A program made the position numbers and the translations under genes. Shown in pieces: positions 19,889-28,892 of a stretch of 64,000 nt of DNA. The notes under the pieces were generated by a model. It was not told the origin of the DNA. It saw only the letters and a list, made by a program, of their open reading frames with translations, and made no database searches. The stretch's first letter is position 1; every line of letters starts with the position of its first letter. This stretch comes from Stigmatella erecta (GTDB taxonomy: Bacteria > Myxococcota > Myxococcia > Myxococcales > Myxococcaceae), in assembly GCF_900111745.1 (NCBI RefSeq), contig NZ_FOIJ01000009.1:186001-250000 (forward strand). Reading direction: 5' to 3'.

Positions 19889-21130
19889 TCAGGGGGTGGG
19901 GGGCCGCTTGCGGCGCAGGCCCTCCACGTCCCGCTGAACGGACTTCTGGGCCTCTTCCAGGGCCGCCTTGGGCGAAGAGGCCTTGCGCGCGATGGCGTTC
20001 ATGGCGCTGGTCATGGGCGACCAGACCATCGTCATCTCCGCCAGGTTGGGGAGCGGAACGGCGGACTCCGCCTGGGCGCGGAACGCCTTCAGGAGGGGAT
20101 CCTGCGCGATCGCGGGCTCGTCGTAGGACTGCTGCAGCGCGGGGTTCTGGCGGCCCACCACCGCCATGAGCCGCTCGCCCTCGGGGCCCGTGAGGAAGTT
20201 CACGAAGTCGAACGCCTGCTCCTTGTGCTTCGACGGGGCGGCCACGGCGACGCCCTCCACGGTCATCCACGGGCGCATCGGCTTGCCCCCGGCCTCATCC
20301 ACGGTGGGCAGCAGCGCCAGGCCATAGTCGATGTTCGGGGACACTTCGCCCAGGAACCACGGGCCGGAGAACACCATCGCCGCCTTGCCCGTGTTGAACA
20401 GCGAGGTGGTCAGCGCCGTGGAGGGCTCGGGCGGAAGGAGCTTGTCCTTGTCCACCCAGCGCATCAGCAGCTCCAGCGCCTTCACGTTCTCGGGGGCATC
20501 CAGCCGGGGCTTCGGGCCGGGGTCGAACACCCGTCCCCCGAAGGCGTTCATCAATGCCCCGTGGTAGTAGAAGTCCGTGTAGGGGTAGACGAGGCACGTG
20601 CTGTCCTCCTTCTTCCCGGGCAGCTTGGCGCACGTCTCCACCAGCTCCTTCGTGGTCCGCGGGGGCTTGGACAGGAGCTTCTTGTTGTAGATGAGCGTGA
20701 GGACCTTGAAGTTCAGGGGCAGGGCGTAGACGGAGCCCCGGTAGGTCATCGCCTCCAGGGTGGCGGGCAGGAAGCGCTTGCGGAGGGGCTCGTCCAGGAA
20801 GAAGTCGAGGGGCTCGAGGATGTTGCCGCTCTCCACCCAGCCGCCCAGCCGGTCCTGGGGAAAGATGAAGACATCGGGGCCCACCCCCCGGGGCACGGTG
20901 GCGCTGATCTTGTCCGTGAAGGCATCCGACGGAATGTTGCGCAGGGTGGCCTTCACGCCCGTGCCTGCCCGGGCCTTGTTGTAGGCGGCCACGGCCTGCT
21001 CCAGGGCCGTCCGCTCGGCAGCCCTGTACCCATTCCAGATCTGGAGATCGACTTCCTTCTTCTCCTGCGCGTGGCCGGAGCGGGGCACCGAGAGGAGAAG
21101 AAAGAACACAGCGAGCAAACAACGGTTCAT
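19889..21130 (-). CDS. MalE-type sugar ABC transporter substrate-binding lipid/periplasmic protein
   Basis: A Sec signal peptide covers residues 1-21 (cleavage after HAQ or nearby). The rest is a type 1 extracellular solute-binding fold of the maltose/multiple-sugar class: VDLQIWNGY at the N-terminus, PDVFIFPQD, YALPLNFKV, and a late WMTVEGVAV hinge strand. The length, 413 residues, is normal. GAGG lies 8 nt before the ATG, and TAAACT (21152-21157) could be its -10 box. No permease or ATPase gene is adjacent, so it must use components encoded elsewhere. It is divergent from a GH88 hydrolase gene, suggesting uptake of the uronate-containing sugar that hydrolase releases. Confidence 0.88.
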   Translation of the reverse strand: MNRCLLAVFFLLLSVPRSGHAQEKKEVDLQIWNGYRAAERTALEQAVAAYNKARAGTGVKATLRNIPSDAFTDKISATVPRGVGPDVFIFPQDRLGGWVESGNILEPLDFFLDEPLRKRFLPATLEAMTYRGSVYALPLNFKVLTLIYNKKLLSKPPRTTKELVETCAKLPGKKEDSTCLVYPYTDFYYHGALMNAFGGRVFDPGPKPRLDAPENVKALELLMRWVDKDKLLPPEPSTALTTSLFNTGKAAMVFSGPWFLGEVSPNIDYGLALLPTVDEAGGKPMRPWMTVEGVAVAAPSKHKEQAFDFVNFLTGPEGERLMAVVGRQNPALQQSYDEPAIAQDPLLKAFRAQAESAVPLPNLAEMTMVWSPMTSAMNAIARKASSPKAALEEAQKSVQRDVEGLRRKRPPTP

Positions 21131-21261
21131 GGATGCACCTCGGAAGGGGCCAGTTTACAGGGGAGCATTCACTCCTGAACGCTGCCGCTGATCTGGAAGG
21201 GGAGGATGCTTATTTCCCACCAATGGCCCTCTCTTGTCCGGGAGGGCACCAGGAGGCGTAC

Positions 21262-23130
21262 ATGGGGGGCAGGATTCAGATGCAAGGCGTGGGCTTGCTC
21301 CTCGGCCTGCTCGTGGCGGGTTCCGCCCTGGCGCTGGAGGATGCGGCGGTGGCGCAGGCCCTTCAGTTCTCCCAGCAGCAGCTGTCGCGGATGGGGGCAC
21401 AGCTCCCGGTGGGTCAGTACCCGAAGAGCACCCCCTCGGATGGGACCGTCCGGACGACGCCCGCCACGGACATGACCGGCTGGACCCAGGGCTTTTTCCC
21501 CGGAGAACTCTGGATTCTGTACGAGCTGACCGGAGCGTCCTCCTGGAAGGCGCTCGCGGCGGACTGGACGCGGGCCCTGGAGGTGCAGAAGGGGAACACC
21601 CAGACGCATGACCTGGGCTTCAAGTTCATCCCCAGCTATGGCCACGCGTACCGGCTGACAGGAGATCCGTACTACCGGGACATCCTGCTGCAGGCCGCGC
21701 GTTCCCTGGTCACCCGCTACGATGCGAAGGTGGGGGTCTTCAACACCTGTGACTGGAACCCGGACTGGCACCTGCCCACCGTCATCGACACGATGGTGAA
21801 CCTGGAGCTGATCTTCTGGGCCGCCGAGAACGGTGGGCCGCCCGAGTGGAAGGACATGGCGCTCCACCATGCGCTGCGCACGTGGGAGGATCTCGTCCGC
21901 CCGGATGGGAGCACCTTCCACGTCGTGGATTATGATCCGGTGTCGGGCGCCATCCTCTCGAAGGAGACGTACCAGGGGTATGCGGACGGCTCCACCTGGA
22001 CGCGGGGCCAGGCGTGGGCCATGTACGGCTTCACCCTGGCCTACCGGTACACCCAGGATCCGCGCATGCTGGAGGCCGCCCGGAAGGTGACCGATGCCTA
22101 CCTGAACCGGCTGTCCGGGGACTTCGTGCCCAACTGGGACTTCGATGCGCCGGAGCAACGCAAGGACTCGTCGGCTGCCGCGGCGGCGGCCTCCGCGCTG
22201 CTGGAGCTCCACCGCTTCGTGGCGGACCCGGTCCAGCGCGCGCGCTACCAATCCGCCGCCCTCCGCATGCTGGAGAGCCTCACCTCGCCGGCGTACCTGG
22301 CCGCCGGGACACGCAACGCGGGCATCCTGCTGCACGGCGTGGGGCATCTGCCCGCGGGGCACGAGGTGGACGTGGGGCTCGTGTACGGGGACTACTACTT
22401 CCTCGAGGCGCTGATGCGGTACCGGCAGCAGCAGCCTCCTCCGGACGGTGACGCGGGCTGGCACTCGAAGCAAGCGTTCGCTGGGAGCCTGTACGCTCTG
22501 GGCTCCGGTCACACCGGCGTGCTCACTGTGGAGTTCGATGTCACCCCCCACGGCCCGGCCGTTGATGGCGTGATGGGCTACGTGGGCAGCGCGGCCCAGG
22601 TGTCCTCTTATGCGGACCTGCCCATCAGCGTGCGCCTCAACCCGAGCGGGGTGTTCGACGCGCGGAATGGCGCGGTCTACGCCGCGGCGAACCCGGTGCC
22701 CTATACCGCCCACCAGACATACCACGTGCGCGTGGGGGTGGACCTGCCCGCCCAGCGCTACAGCGTCTGGCTCACCCCTCCGGGTCTTCCGGAGGTGCTC
22801 CTGGCGGAGAACTACGCCTTCCGCACCGGGGCGCCCCCCTTGGCGGATCTGGGCCAGGTGTCGCTCAGGAGCACCCAGCGCGACAACGAGTTCACGGTGG
22901 CCCGCCATACCGTGAAGGCCACGCCGGGGCTTCCAGACCCGGAAGGGCCCACGCCGGGCGTTCCCCCGGAGGTGCCGCCGGGCGACGGCGGGACCCCCGA
23001 GGACTCACTGACCGATGGGGATGAGCGCAAAGCCGGAGGCTGTGCCGCGGCCACGGGGCCCCTGGGGGCTGGCTGGGGGGCGCTGCTGCTGGCCGCGCTG
23101 CTCCGGGCCCGCCGTTCCCCAGCGCACTGA
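21262..23130 (+). CDS. Surface-anchored GH88-like unsaturated glucuronyl hydrolase with MYXO-CTERM tail
   Basis: The ATG at 21262 is preceded by a perfect AGGAGG at 5 nt; the frame extends upstream but without a better start. The 622-residue protein has a signal peptide (to about residue 24). A GH88 (alpha/alpha-barrel) domain follows at about 25-395, with THDLGF and VIDTMVNL carrying the two Asp residues that correspond to the catalytic pair of Bacillus UGL. A beta-rich C-terminal domain of unknown class lies at about 405-575. The tail is a Pro/Gly linker, then GGC, a hydrophobic stretch and Arg residues, as in MYXO-CTERM sorting signals. GH88 enzymes act on 4,5-unsaturated uronic acids left by polysaccharide lyases. 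The sugar-binding protein gene is divergent, 131 bp away. Confidence 0.88.
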   Translation: MGGRIQMQGVGLLLGLLVAGSALALEDAAVAQALQFSQQQLSRMGAQLPVGQYPKSTPSDGTVRTTPATDMTGWTQGFFPGELWILYELTGASSWKALAADWTRALEVQKGNTQTHDLGFKFIPSYGHAYRLTGDPYYRDILLQAARSLVTRYDAKVGVFNTCDWNPDWHLPTVIDTMVNLELIFWAAENGGPPEWKDMALHHALRTWEDLVRPDGSTFHVVDYDPVSGAILSKETYQGYADGSTWTRGQAWAMYGFTLAYRYTQDPRMLEAARKVTDAYLNRLSGDFVPNWDFDAPEQRKDSSAAAAAASALLELHRFVADPVQRARYQSAALRMLESLTSPAYLAAGTRNAGILLHGVGHLPAGHEVDVGLVYGDYYFLEALMRYRQQQPPPDGDAGWHSKQAFAGSLYALGSGHTGVLTVEFDVTPHGPAVDGVMGYVGSAAQVSSYADLPISVRLNPSGVFDARNGAVYAAANPVPYTAHQTYHVRVGVDLPAQRYSVWLTPPGLPEVLLAENYAFRTGAPPLADLGQVSLRSTQRDNEFTVARHTVKATPGLPDPEGPTPGVPPEVPPGDGGTPEDSLTDGDERKAGGCAAATGPLGAGWGALLLAALLRARRSPAH

Positions 23131-23155
23131 GCGCTCTGGCACGAGCGGCTCAGTG
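23125..23155. terminator. Bidirectional terminator hairpin between convergent genes
   Basis: CACTGAGC and GCTCAGTG pair, extended by CGCTC/GAGCG-type pairs with one bulge, to give about 12 bp with a 6-nt loop. The hairpin contains the stop codons of both convergent genes (GH88 stop 23128-23130; ligase stop 23150-23152). Confidence 0.7.
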
Positions 23156-26100
23156 GGAGCGCGTCTGGGGAGGGACAGTCCGGGCCGCGCCGAGTCCCGT
23201 GGGAGGCGTGGCCTTGAGGGTCTCCACCTGGGAGCAGAGCCCACGGAGCACCTGCTCGGTGAGCTTCGCCAGCGTGCTCAGCAGTTCGCCGTCGGCCGTG
23301 CGGCCGTGCCAGAGCAGCTGGGCTTGTTCCGTGGAGAGCCGGGCCTCCACGCGCAGGGCAATGGCCCCCGTGCCCGGCCAGGGCCCGTCATCGAACAGGG
23401 CCAGGGTGTGCAGGGTGCCTCGGCTGGACGGGGCGCCTTCGTCCGCCAGGTGCAGGCCGAAGTCAGGGACGGGCAAGGCGGTGAGCGCGTCAGCCAGCGA
23501 GCGATCCTCGCCGTAGGTCCGCAGGCCCTCGTAGGCGAGCCCCTCCAGCGGGGCTTCCAGGAGTTGGAGGTGGAGCCGCCGCGCCAGCTTCTCCGGGGCC
23601 GCGCCGGGTTCCACGGCCACGAGCGTGGGGAACGCATAGTGGAGGTTGCCCAGCATGCGCGAGGTGTCCACCCGGTAGAGGCTGGTGCCCCGCGCGCTCT
23701 GCTCCAGGCTGACCCGTACCGAGGCGCGCTGGGTGTGCGCCGCGAAGGCCAGCGAGCACGCCGTCAGCAGCAGGGCCTCCCGGGAGACATCGAGCAGGGT
23801 GGCGGCCCGCTGGAGCGCGGCCGCGTCCACGGTGGCCTGTGCGCTGGGCGCGGGGACGCCCGAGGCACCGGGCGCGGGGGGGGCCGCCTCGGAGGAGGGG
23901 GAGGCCTGGAGCCAGTGCGTGCGGGCTTCCTGGACGGTCCGGGGCAGCCGGACCTCCGTGGCGAGCTGCTGGGCCCAGCCCATCAGGGAGCCGCTCTGGG
24001 GGGCCAGCCTCACGCGCCCTCGCAGCCGTGCCTGCTCGCACGCATCCGCCAGGTCCGAGGCGAGGATCCGCCACGAGGACTCGTCCATCAGCGAGGGGTG
24101 GCAGATCGCCATGAGCCACGGGGCCGCCTTGTCGCCCCGGGCGCAGAAGACGAACGTGGCCAGCGCGCCCGAGCACCGGCCCACTTCCGCGCCCAGCTTC
24201 CGGGCCATGGCCTCGACGGTGGGCCAGCACTCCACGTCCGTGCGGGACGCGAGATCAATCCGCGTCAGGGGAACGGGCTCCTTCTCGGGAGCGATGAGCG
24301 CGGCCCAGCCGGACGGGCCCTCGGCCCCCAGCCGCGCATAGCGCAGGCGCAGCGGCTCGTGGGCGGCCCAGACGGCGTGGAGCGCCTCCTCCGCGTGGAA
24401 GGCCTCGGTGCCCGCGGGCAGCTCGAACACCCGGCAGGCCCCGGTCCGGCCCTGGAGCCCACGCGCCGGATCATGCACCGCGTACAGCGCGGGCGTCAGG
24501 GGGAGCCGGTCCTGAGGCCCCTTCCAGGAGGATTCGCGCCCCGGGGAGAGGGAGGGCTCGCTCCGGGCGGGGGCAGGGCGCTCCTCGTCCTGGGCCTGGG
24601 ACAGGGACTTGAGGCCGGAGGCCTGGTGAAGCGCCCGTGTGGCGGAGCGGGAGACCCGGCCGGTGGAGGAGCGGGGCAGGGAGTAGGCCCGCACGAGCAC
24701 GACGTCCCGGGGCGTCACCCCGTGGCGCAGGTTCACGCGCCGGTGAATGGCCTCGATGATCTCCTGCTGCCGCCTTCGGGCGTCCGTGCCCACGGGTTCC
24801 AGCTCGGTGGGGAGCACCTCGGCGATCAGCGTGAGCTCCTCGTTGCGCCCCTGCTTGGAGGCGGCCGCCACGCAGCTGCCGGGCACGAGGGCGGGGTGGC
24901 TCGACTCCACGTCGAACTCGAGATCCTGCAGCCGCAGCTCCTGGCCCTGCCAGATGATGACGTCCCGGATCCGCCCGGTGACATACAGGTCTCCGCCCAC
25001 GCTCGCGCCGAGATCCCCGGTGCGCAGGAAGGCACGCCCCGCGGAGGCCGAGCCCGCGAGCCGCCCGCGGAACACCTCTTCCGTGGTGCCCACCCGGCCC
25101 CAATAGCCATCGGCCACGCTCAGGCCGGACACCCAGATCTCCCCGATCTCCTGCTCGCCGCGCACCGCGCGGGTGATCGGGTCCACGATGAGCACCTGGA
25201 CGCTCGCCGCGGACCCACTGCTCACCAGCTTCGTGGCCGCGCCCGGCCGCTCGGTGATGCGCTGCTGGGCCAGCGCGTCCACGGCCACCCCGCGCACCGT
25301 GGCGCCGGCGTCGGACTTGGAGCTGGAGATGAGGAACGTGGACTCGGCCAGCCCGTACAGGGGACGGAAAGCCTTGGCCTGGAAGCCGCACGGGCCGAAG
25401 TGCTCCGCGAAGCGCTCCAGCGTCTCGGCGCGCACCTGCTCCATGCTGGAGAAGGCGACGCGCCAGCGGCTCAGGTCCAGCTTGGCCCGCTCCGCCTCGC
25501 CCACCGTGCGCACGCACAGCTCATAGGCGAAGTTCGGCGCGCCGCTGACCGTCGCGCCGTGGGCGGAGATGGCCTCCAGCCAGCGCCCTGGCCGCTGGAA
25601 GAAGGACTGCGCTGGCATGAGCACGCAGTGCACGCCGGCGTACAGGGGCTGGAGCACGCCCTCCAGCAGCCCCAGGCCCTGGTGGCTGGGCAGCCAGAGA
25701 AGGATCTTATCGGTGAAGGTGTGCCCCAGCGATCGCCGCAGCGCCTCGCAGTTGTCCAGGAGGTTGGCGTGGGTGACGCGCACCCCCTTGGGGGCGCCCA
25801 GGGTGCCGGCCGTGTACTGGAGAAACGCGATGGCGCGCGTGTCCACCACGGGGGGATGCCAGTCAGCGGGGGGAGGCCCGGAGATGGCCTCGGCGGCGAT
25901 GAGATCGATGTGGCCCGCGAGCCCCTCGATGGTCAGCCGCTGGCCCTCCGCGGGGCGCTGGCCGGCGACGAGCGCCGCCGCGGCCCCGGAGTCCATGGCC
26001 AAGGTGGCCATCTGCCCGGGCCCCTGCTGGGGCGGGCCGAACAGCGGGGAGGGCACGGGCACGGCGATCGCGCCCGCGTACAGGCAGCCAAAGAAGCTGG

Positions 26101-26371
26101 CCACGGAGGTGGGGCCCAAGGGCAGGGACACGAGGACGCGCTGGCCCGACAGCCCCCGCCCGTTCAGCTCCGCGGCGATGGCCCGGGCGCGCGTGTCCAG
26201 CTCGGCGTACGTGAGGGTGACGTCCTCGGAGGGCTGCGCGCCCAGGAAGGTGAAGGCGGGGGCCGAGCCCTGGTCTGCCGCGCGGCGGCGGAGGATGTCC
26301 GCAAACGTTCTCGCCTCCTTCCACACGAGGCGGGCCCCGCCGCTTGCCGGGGAGTGTACGTGTTCTTTCAC
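23150..26371 (-). CDS. Fatty acyl-AMP ligase fused to a degenerate condensation-superfamily domain
   Basis: The start is a GTG at 26371 with no clear Shine-Dalgarno sequence. Residues 1 to about 580 are an adenylate-forming enzyme of the fatty acyl-AMP ligase type: FLQYTAGTLGAPKGV (P-loop), LPSHQGLGLL, YGLAEST, and the late FLRTGDLG and GRIRDVI. Residues of about 630-1050 resemble a condensation/epimerization domain, but the HHxxxD motif reads HPSLMD (second, catalytic His replaced by Pro). The end resembles epimerization-type domains. There is no carrier domain in the protein or next to it. FAALs activate fatty acids for loading on ACPs of lipopeptide or polyketide systems. Here it is a lone gene divergent from the polysaccharide operon, so the acceptor is unknown. 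Confidence 0.85.
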   Translation of the reverse strand: MKEHVHSPASGGARLVWKEARTFADILRRRAADQGSAPAFTFLGAQPSEDVTLTYAELDTRARAIAAELNGRGLSGQRVLVSLPLGPTSVASFFGCLYAGAIAVPVPSPLFGPPQQGPGQMATLAMDSGAAAALVAGQRPAEGQRLTIEGLAGHIDLIAAEAISGPPPADWHPPVVDTRAIAFLQYTAGTLGAPKGVRVTHANLLDNCEALRRSLGHTFTDKILLWLPSHQGLGLLEGVLQPLYAGVHCVLMPAQSFFQRPGRWLEAISAHGATVSGAPNFAYELCVRTVGEAERAKLDLSRWRVAFSSMEQVRAETLERFAEHFGPCGFQAKAFRPLYGLAESTFLISSSKSDAGATVRGVAVDALAQQRITERPGAATKLVSSGSAASVQVLIVDPITRAVRGEQEIGEIWVSGLSVADGYWGRVGTTEEVFRGRLAGSASAGRAFLRTGDLGASVGGDLYVTGRIRDVIIWQGQELRLQDLEFDVESSHPALVPGSCVAAASKQGRNEELTLIAEVLPTELEPVGTDARRRQQEIIEAIHRRVNLRHGVTPRDVVLVRAYSLPRSSTGRVSRSATRALHQASGLKSLSQAQDEERPAPARSEPSLSPGRESSWKGPQDRLPLTPALYAVHDPARGLQGRTGACRVFELPAGTEAFHAEEALHAVWAAHEPLRLRYARLGAEGPSGWAALIAPEKEPVPLTRIDLASRTDVECWPTVEAMARKLGAEVGRCSGALATFVFCARGDKAAPWLMAICHPSLMDESSWRILASDLADACEQARLRGRVRLAPQSGSLMGWAQQLATEVRLPRTVQEARTHWLQASPSSEAAPPAPGASGVPAPSAQATVDAAALQRAATLLDVSREALLLTACSLAFAAHTQRASVRVSLEQSARGTSLYRVDTSRMLGNLHYAFPTLVAVEPGAAPEKLARRLHLQLLEAPLEGLAYEGLRTYGEDRSLADALTALPVPDFGLHLADEGAPSSRGTLHTLALFDDGPWPGTGAIALRVEARLSTEQAQLLWHGRTADGELLSTLAKLTEQVLRGLCSQVETLKATPPTGLGAARTVPPQTRSH

Positions 26372-26537
26372 GGCGTCCCGTCACCTAGAGGAAGAGGGGC
26401 CCGGCGCGCGAAGGCCCGGACCTGACAACCGAGGATCCACCGAAGAAAGGGGACCTGTCCATCGCTTGGAAGTGCAACGGAAAAATCCAACGATGACGCC
26501 TCCTTAGCACGTGGCCAGTCCTCACGCTGCGTGAAGG

Positions 26538-26584
26538 CGGGCGCGGGCCGTGAGGAGGCTGCCGGCGCCGGGCGCGGGCCGTGA
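26538..26584. repeat. 16-bp direct repeat, period 31 bp
   Basis: CGGGCGCGGGCCGTGA occurs without mismatch at 26538-26553 and 26569-26584. The 31-bp period is close to three helical turns, so a dimeric or cooperatively binding regulator could occupy one DNA face. The second copy ends 17 bp before the candidate -35 box. Confidence 0.7.
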
Positions 26585-26601
26585 CGCCCGCCGGGGGCGT
26601 G

Positions 26602-26630
26602 TTGACGCTCCCAGGGCTTTCCCCTAGGGT
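26602..26630 (+). promoter_or_regulatory. Sigma70-like promoter for wzm operon
   Basis: TTGACG (26602-26607), a 17-bp spacer and TAGGGT (26625-26630). Transcription would begin near 26637, giving a leader of about 155 nt before wzm. Confidence 0.55.
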
Positions 26631-26790
26631 GCGCGCGCCTTCGGGTGGGGTCTGGCCCCCGGAGCGATCGCTTCCTCAGGCTTGGCAGGTGTGGGAGCGG
26701 GAAGGGTTGGAGGCTCGGCGGAGCTTGCCTGTCCTGGGGGCGCCGCGACGCTTATGGCCCGCCAGCCTTCTGGTGTAGGGATACTGCCGC

Positions 26791-27570
26791 ATGTTGCGTA
26801 ACCTCCGAGAACTCTACCAATACCGGGGCCTGTTGCTCAGCCTGACCCAGCGGGAGCTGAAGGCGCGGTACCGCGGCTCGGTGCTCGGGTTCTTGTGGAC
26901 GTTCCTCAACCCGATGCTGCAGATGGCCGTCTATACGCTCCTGTTCTCGGTCTACATGCGCCAGAACATCGAGCACTACCCGTACTTCATGTTCGTCGGG
27001 CTGCTGCCGTGGATCTGGTTCTCCAGCTCCATCGGTGCGGGGGCCAGCGCCATCAGCGACCGCCGGGACTTGCTCACCAAGGTGCGCTTTCCGGCCCAGG
27101 TGCTGCCGGCCACCGTGGTGGTCACCAACCTGTGCAACTTCATGCTGTCGGTGCCGCTGCTCATCGTCTTCGGGCTCGTCCTGGGGCGGTGGCCCTCCTG
27201 GCACCTGCTGTTCTTTCCGGCCGTGGTGCTCATCCAGCTGTGCGTGACGATGGGGCTGGCCTACCTCATCTCCGCCATCAATGTGACGTTCCGGGACCTG
27301 CAGCAGATCGTCGTCAACCTGCTGACCATGTGGTTCTTCGTCACGCCCATCTTCTACCAGGCGCAGACGGTACCGGACCGGTTCCGGGCCCTGGTCATTC
27401 TCGCCAACCCCATGGCGGTGATGGTCACGTCCTACCAGGCCATCTTTTATGAGCACCGGATGCCCGACCTGGGGCCGCTGCTGCTGTGGTTGGGTATCGC
27501 GCTCGTGCTGCTGGCGGTGGCCTCCAGCATCTTCGAACGGCGGCGCGAGGAGTTCGCGGAGGTCGTTTGA
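26791..27570 (+). CDS. wzm: Polysaccharide ABC-2 exporter permease (Wzm)
   Basis: The 259-residue protein has six predicted membrane helices and the ABC-2 pattern of O-antigen/teichoic acid exporters. It has an amphipathic N-terminus (LTQRELKARYRGSVLGFLW), the FVGLLPWIWF segment, and AINVTFRDL followed by FFVTPIFY. With Wzt it moves a lipid-linked glycan across the inner membrane. It is the first gene of an operon of closely spaced genes; its stop overlaps the TTG start of wzt (TTGA). Confidence 0.95.
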   Translation: MLRNLRELYQYRGLLLSLTQRELKARYRGSVLGFLWTFLNPMLQMAVYTLLFSVYMRQNIEHYPYFMFVGLLPWIWFSSSIGAGASAISDRRDLLTKVRFPAQVLPATVVVTNLCNFMLSVPLLIVFGLVLGRWPSWHLLFFPAVVLIQLCVTMGLAYLISAINVTFRDLQQIVVNLLTMWFFVTPIFYQAQTVPDRFRALVILANPMAVMVTSYQAIFYEHRMPDLGPLLLWLGIALVLLAVASSIFERRREEFAEVV

Positions 27571-28892
27571 GCCAGACACACAACAGGGATGCCATCGTCA
27601 TCCGCAATGTCGTCAAGAGCTTCCGCAAGAGCACCGTCCGGCGTGAGTACACGACGATCAAGTCGGAGCTGGTGCGCTGGATGATGGGCCGCAAGGACCG
27701 GGGCGAGAAGACCTTCATCGAGGCGCTGCGCGGCATCGATTTGACGATTCCCCGGGGCAAGACGGTGGGCATCCTGGGCCGCAATGGCTCCGGGAAGAGC
27801 ACCCTGCTCAAGCTCATGACGGGCATCTACTCGCCCACCTCGGGGAGCATCGACATCAACGGGCGGATCTCCGCGCTGTTGGATCTCGGGGCGGGCTTCC
27901 ACCCGGACTTCTCGGGCCGGGAGAACATCCTCATCAACGGCATCATCCTGGGCATGTCCCGGGCGGAGGTGCGCGCCAGGATGGACGAGATCGTCGCCTT
28001 CAGCGAGCTGGGCGACTTCGTCGACGAGCCGGTGCGCACCTACTCCAGCGGCATGTACATGCGGCTGGCCTTCTCGGTGGCCACCCACGTGGACCCCGAC
28101 ATCCTCATCGTCGATGAGATTCTGGCCGTGGGCGACGAGCACTTCGGCAAGAAGAGCATGGCGAAGATGATGGAGTTCAAGAAGGCCGGGAAGACCATCG
28201 TCCTCGTCACGCACGATCTGCTGACCATCGAGAAGTGGTGTGACACGGCCGCGTGGCTCGACGCGGGGCGCATCCGCCGCTTCGGTTCTCCGGAAGAAGT
28301 CGTCCAGGACTACCGCCGTGCCGTGGCGCTGGCCGAGGAGCAGTTCCAGGTGATGGTGCCCGCGGCGATCGCCGCCGATGGCGGGGCGCTGCCCGCGCTG
28401 GATGCCCCGGCGGAGCCCGCCTCCAACGCCGCGGCCATGCTGAAGATCTCGGGCGTGCGCCTGACGCGCCGGGATGGCGTGGAGACCTCCCGGGTGGACA
28501 CGGAAGAGGGGCTCTCGCTCCACCTGGACTTCACGGCGTTTCAGTCGGTGGAGGACGCGGACTTCGTCGTCGCGCTGCGGCGGACCGATGGGATGCTCGT
28601 GTATCAGACGAGCACGGCGGCCGAGGCGCTGCCCTTGCCCCGGCCTCTGGCGAGGCAGGGCTCCCTGGTGTTGCTCATCGAGCGCGTGGGGCTGACGGCC
28701 GGTGACTACCTCTTCGATGTCTCCGTGCGCTCCGCGTCCGGGCAGAGCCAGGACATGCACCGCGGCGTCTGCCCCTTCACGGTGACCTCGGCCATCGCGG
28801 ACGAGGGCATCGCGCGGCCGGCGCACTGCTGGCGCGTGGAGAGCGAGGGGACCGCCAAGCTGGAGCTTCTGCCGAGGTGGGTCGGCTCGTGA
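27567..28892 (+). CDS. wzt: Polysaccharide ABC exporter ATPase with carbohydrate-binding C-terminal domain (Wzt)
   Basis: The start chosen is TTG 27567, overlapping the wzm stop, with GGAGG 4 nt upstream. The frame is open further back, but that part overlaps wzm. The 441-residue protein has Walker A (GRNGSGKST), the exporter-specific GAGFHPDFSGREN, the signature YSSGMYMRLAF and Walker B ILIVDE. After about residue 285 a separate beta-rich domain resembles Wzt C-terminal domains, which recognise the finished chain end. Export may therefore depend on a terminal modification of the glycan. A GT2 gene follows with a GTGA overlap. Confidence 0.95.
   Translation: MSQTHNRDAIVIRNVVKSFRKSTVRREYTTIKSELVRWMMGRKDRGEKTFIEALRGIDLTIPRGKTVGILGRNGSGKSTLLKLMTGIYSPTSGSIDINGRISALLDLGAGFHPDFSGRENILINGIILGMSRAEVRARMDEIVAFSELGDFVDEPVRTYSSGMYMRLAFSVATHVDPDILIVDEILAVGDEHFGKKSMAKMMEFKKAGKTIVLVTHDLLTIEKWCDTAAWLDAGRIRRFGSPEEVVQDYRRAVALAEEQFQVMVPAAIAADGGALPALDAPAEPASNAAAMLKISGVRLTRRDGVETSRVDTEEGLSLHLDFTAFQSVEDADFVVALRRTDGMLVYQTSTAAEALPLPRPLARQGSLVLLIERVGLTAGDYLFDVSVRSASGQSQDMHRGVCPFTVTSAIADEGIARPAHCWRVESEGTAKLELLPRWVGS

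Larger units (their letters stand above)
26372..26790. other. Regulatory intergenic region before the polysaccharide operon
   Basis: These 419 bp separate the divergent FAAL gene from wzm. They hold a 16-bp direct repeat (26538-26584), a sigma70-like promoter (26602-26630) and a second TAGGGA hexamer (26776-26781) 9 nt before the wzm ATG. No coding-like frame is convincing here. Confidence 0.6.

Noticed and set aside
23015-26425. 1136-residue frame on the plus strand
   Set aside because: It is an antisense shadow of the FAAL gene.
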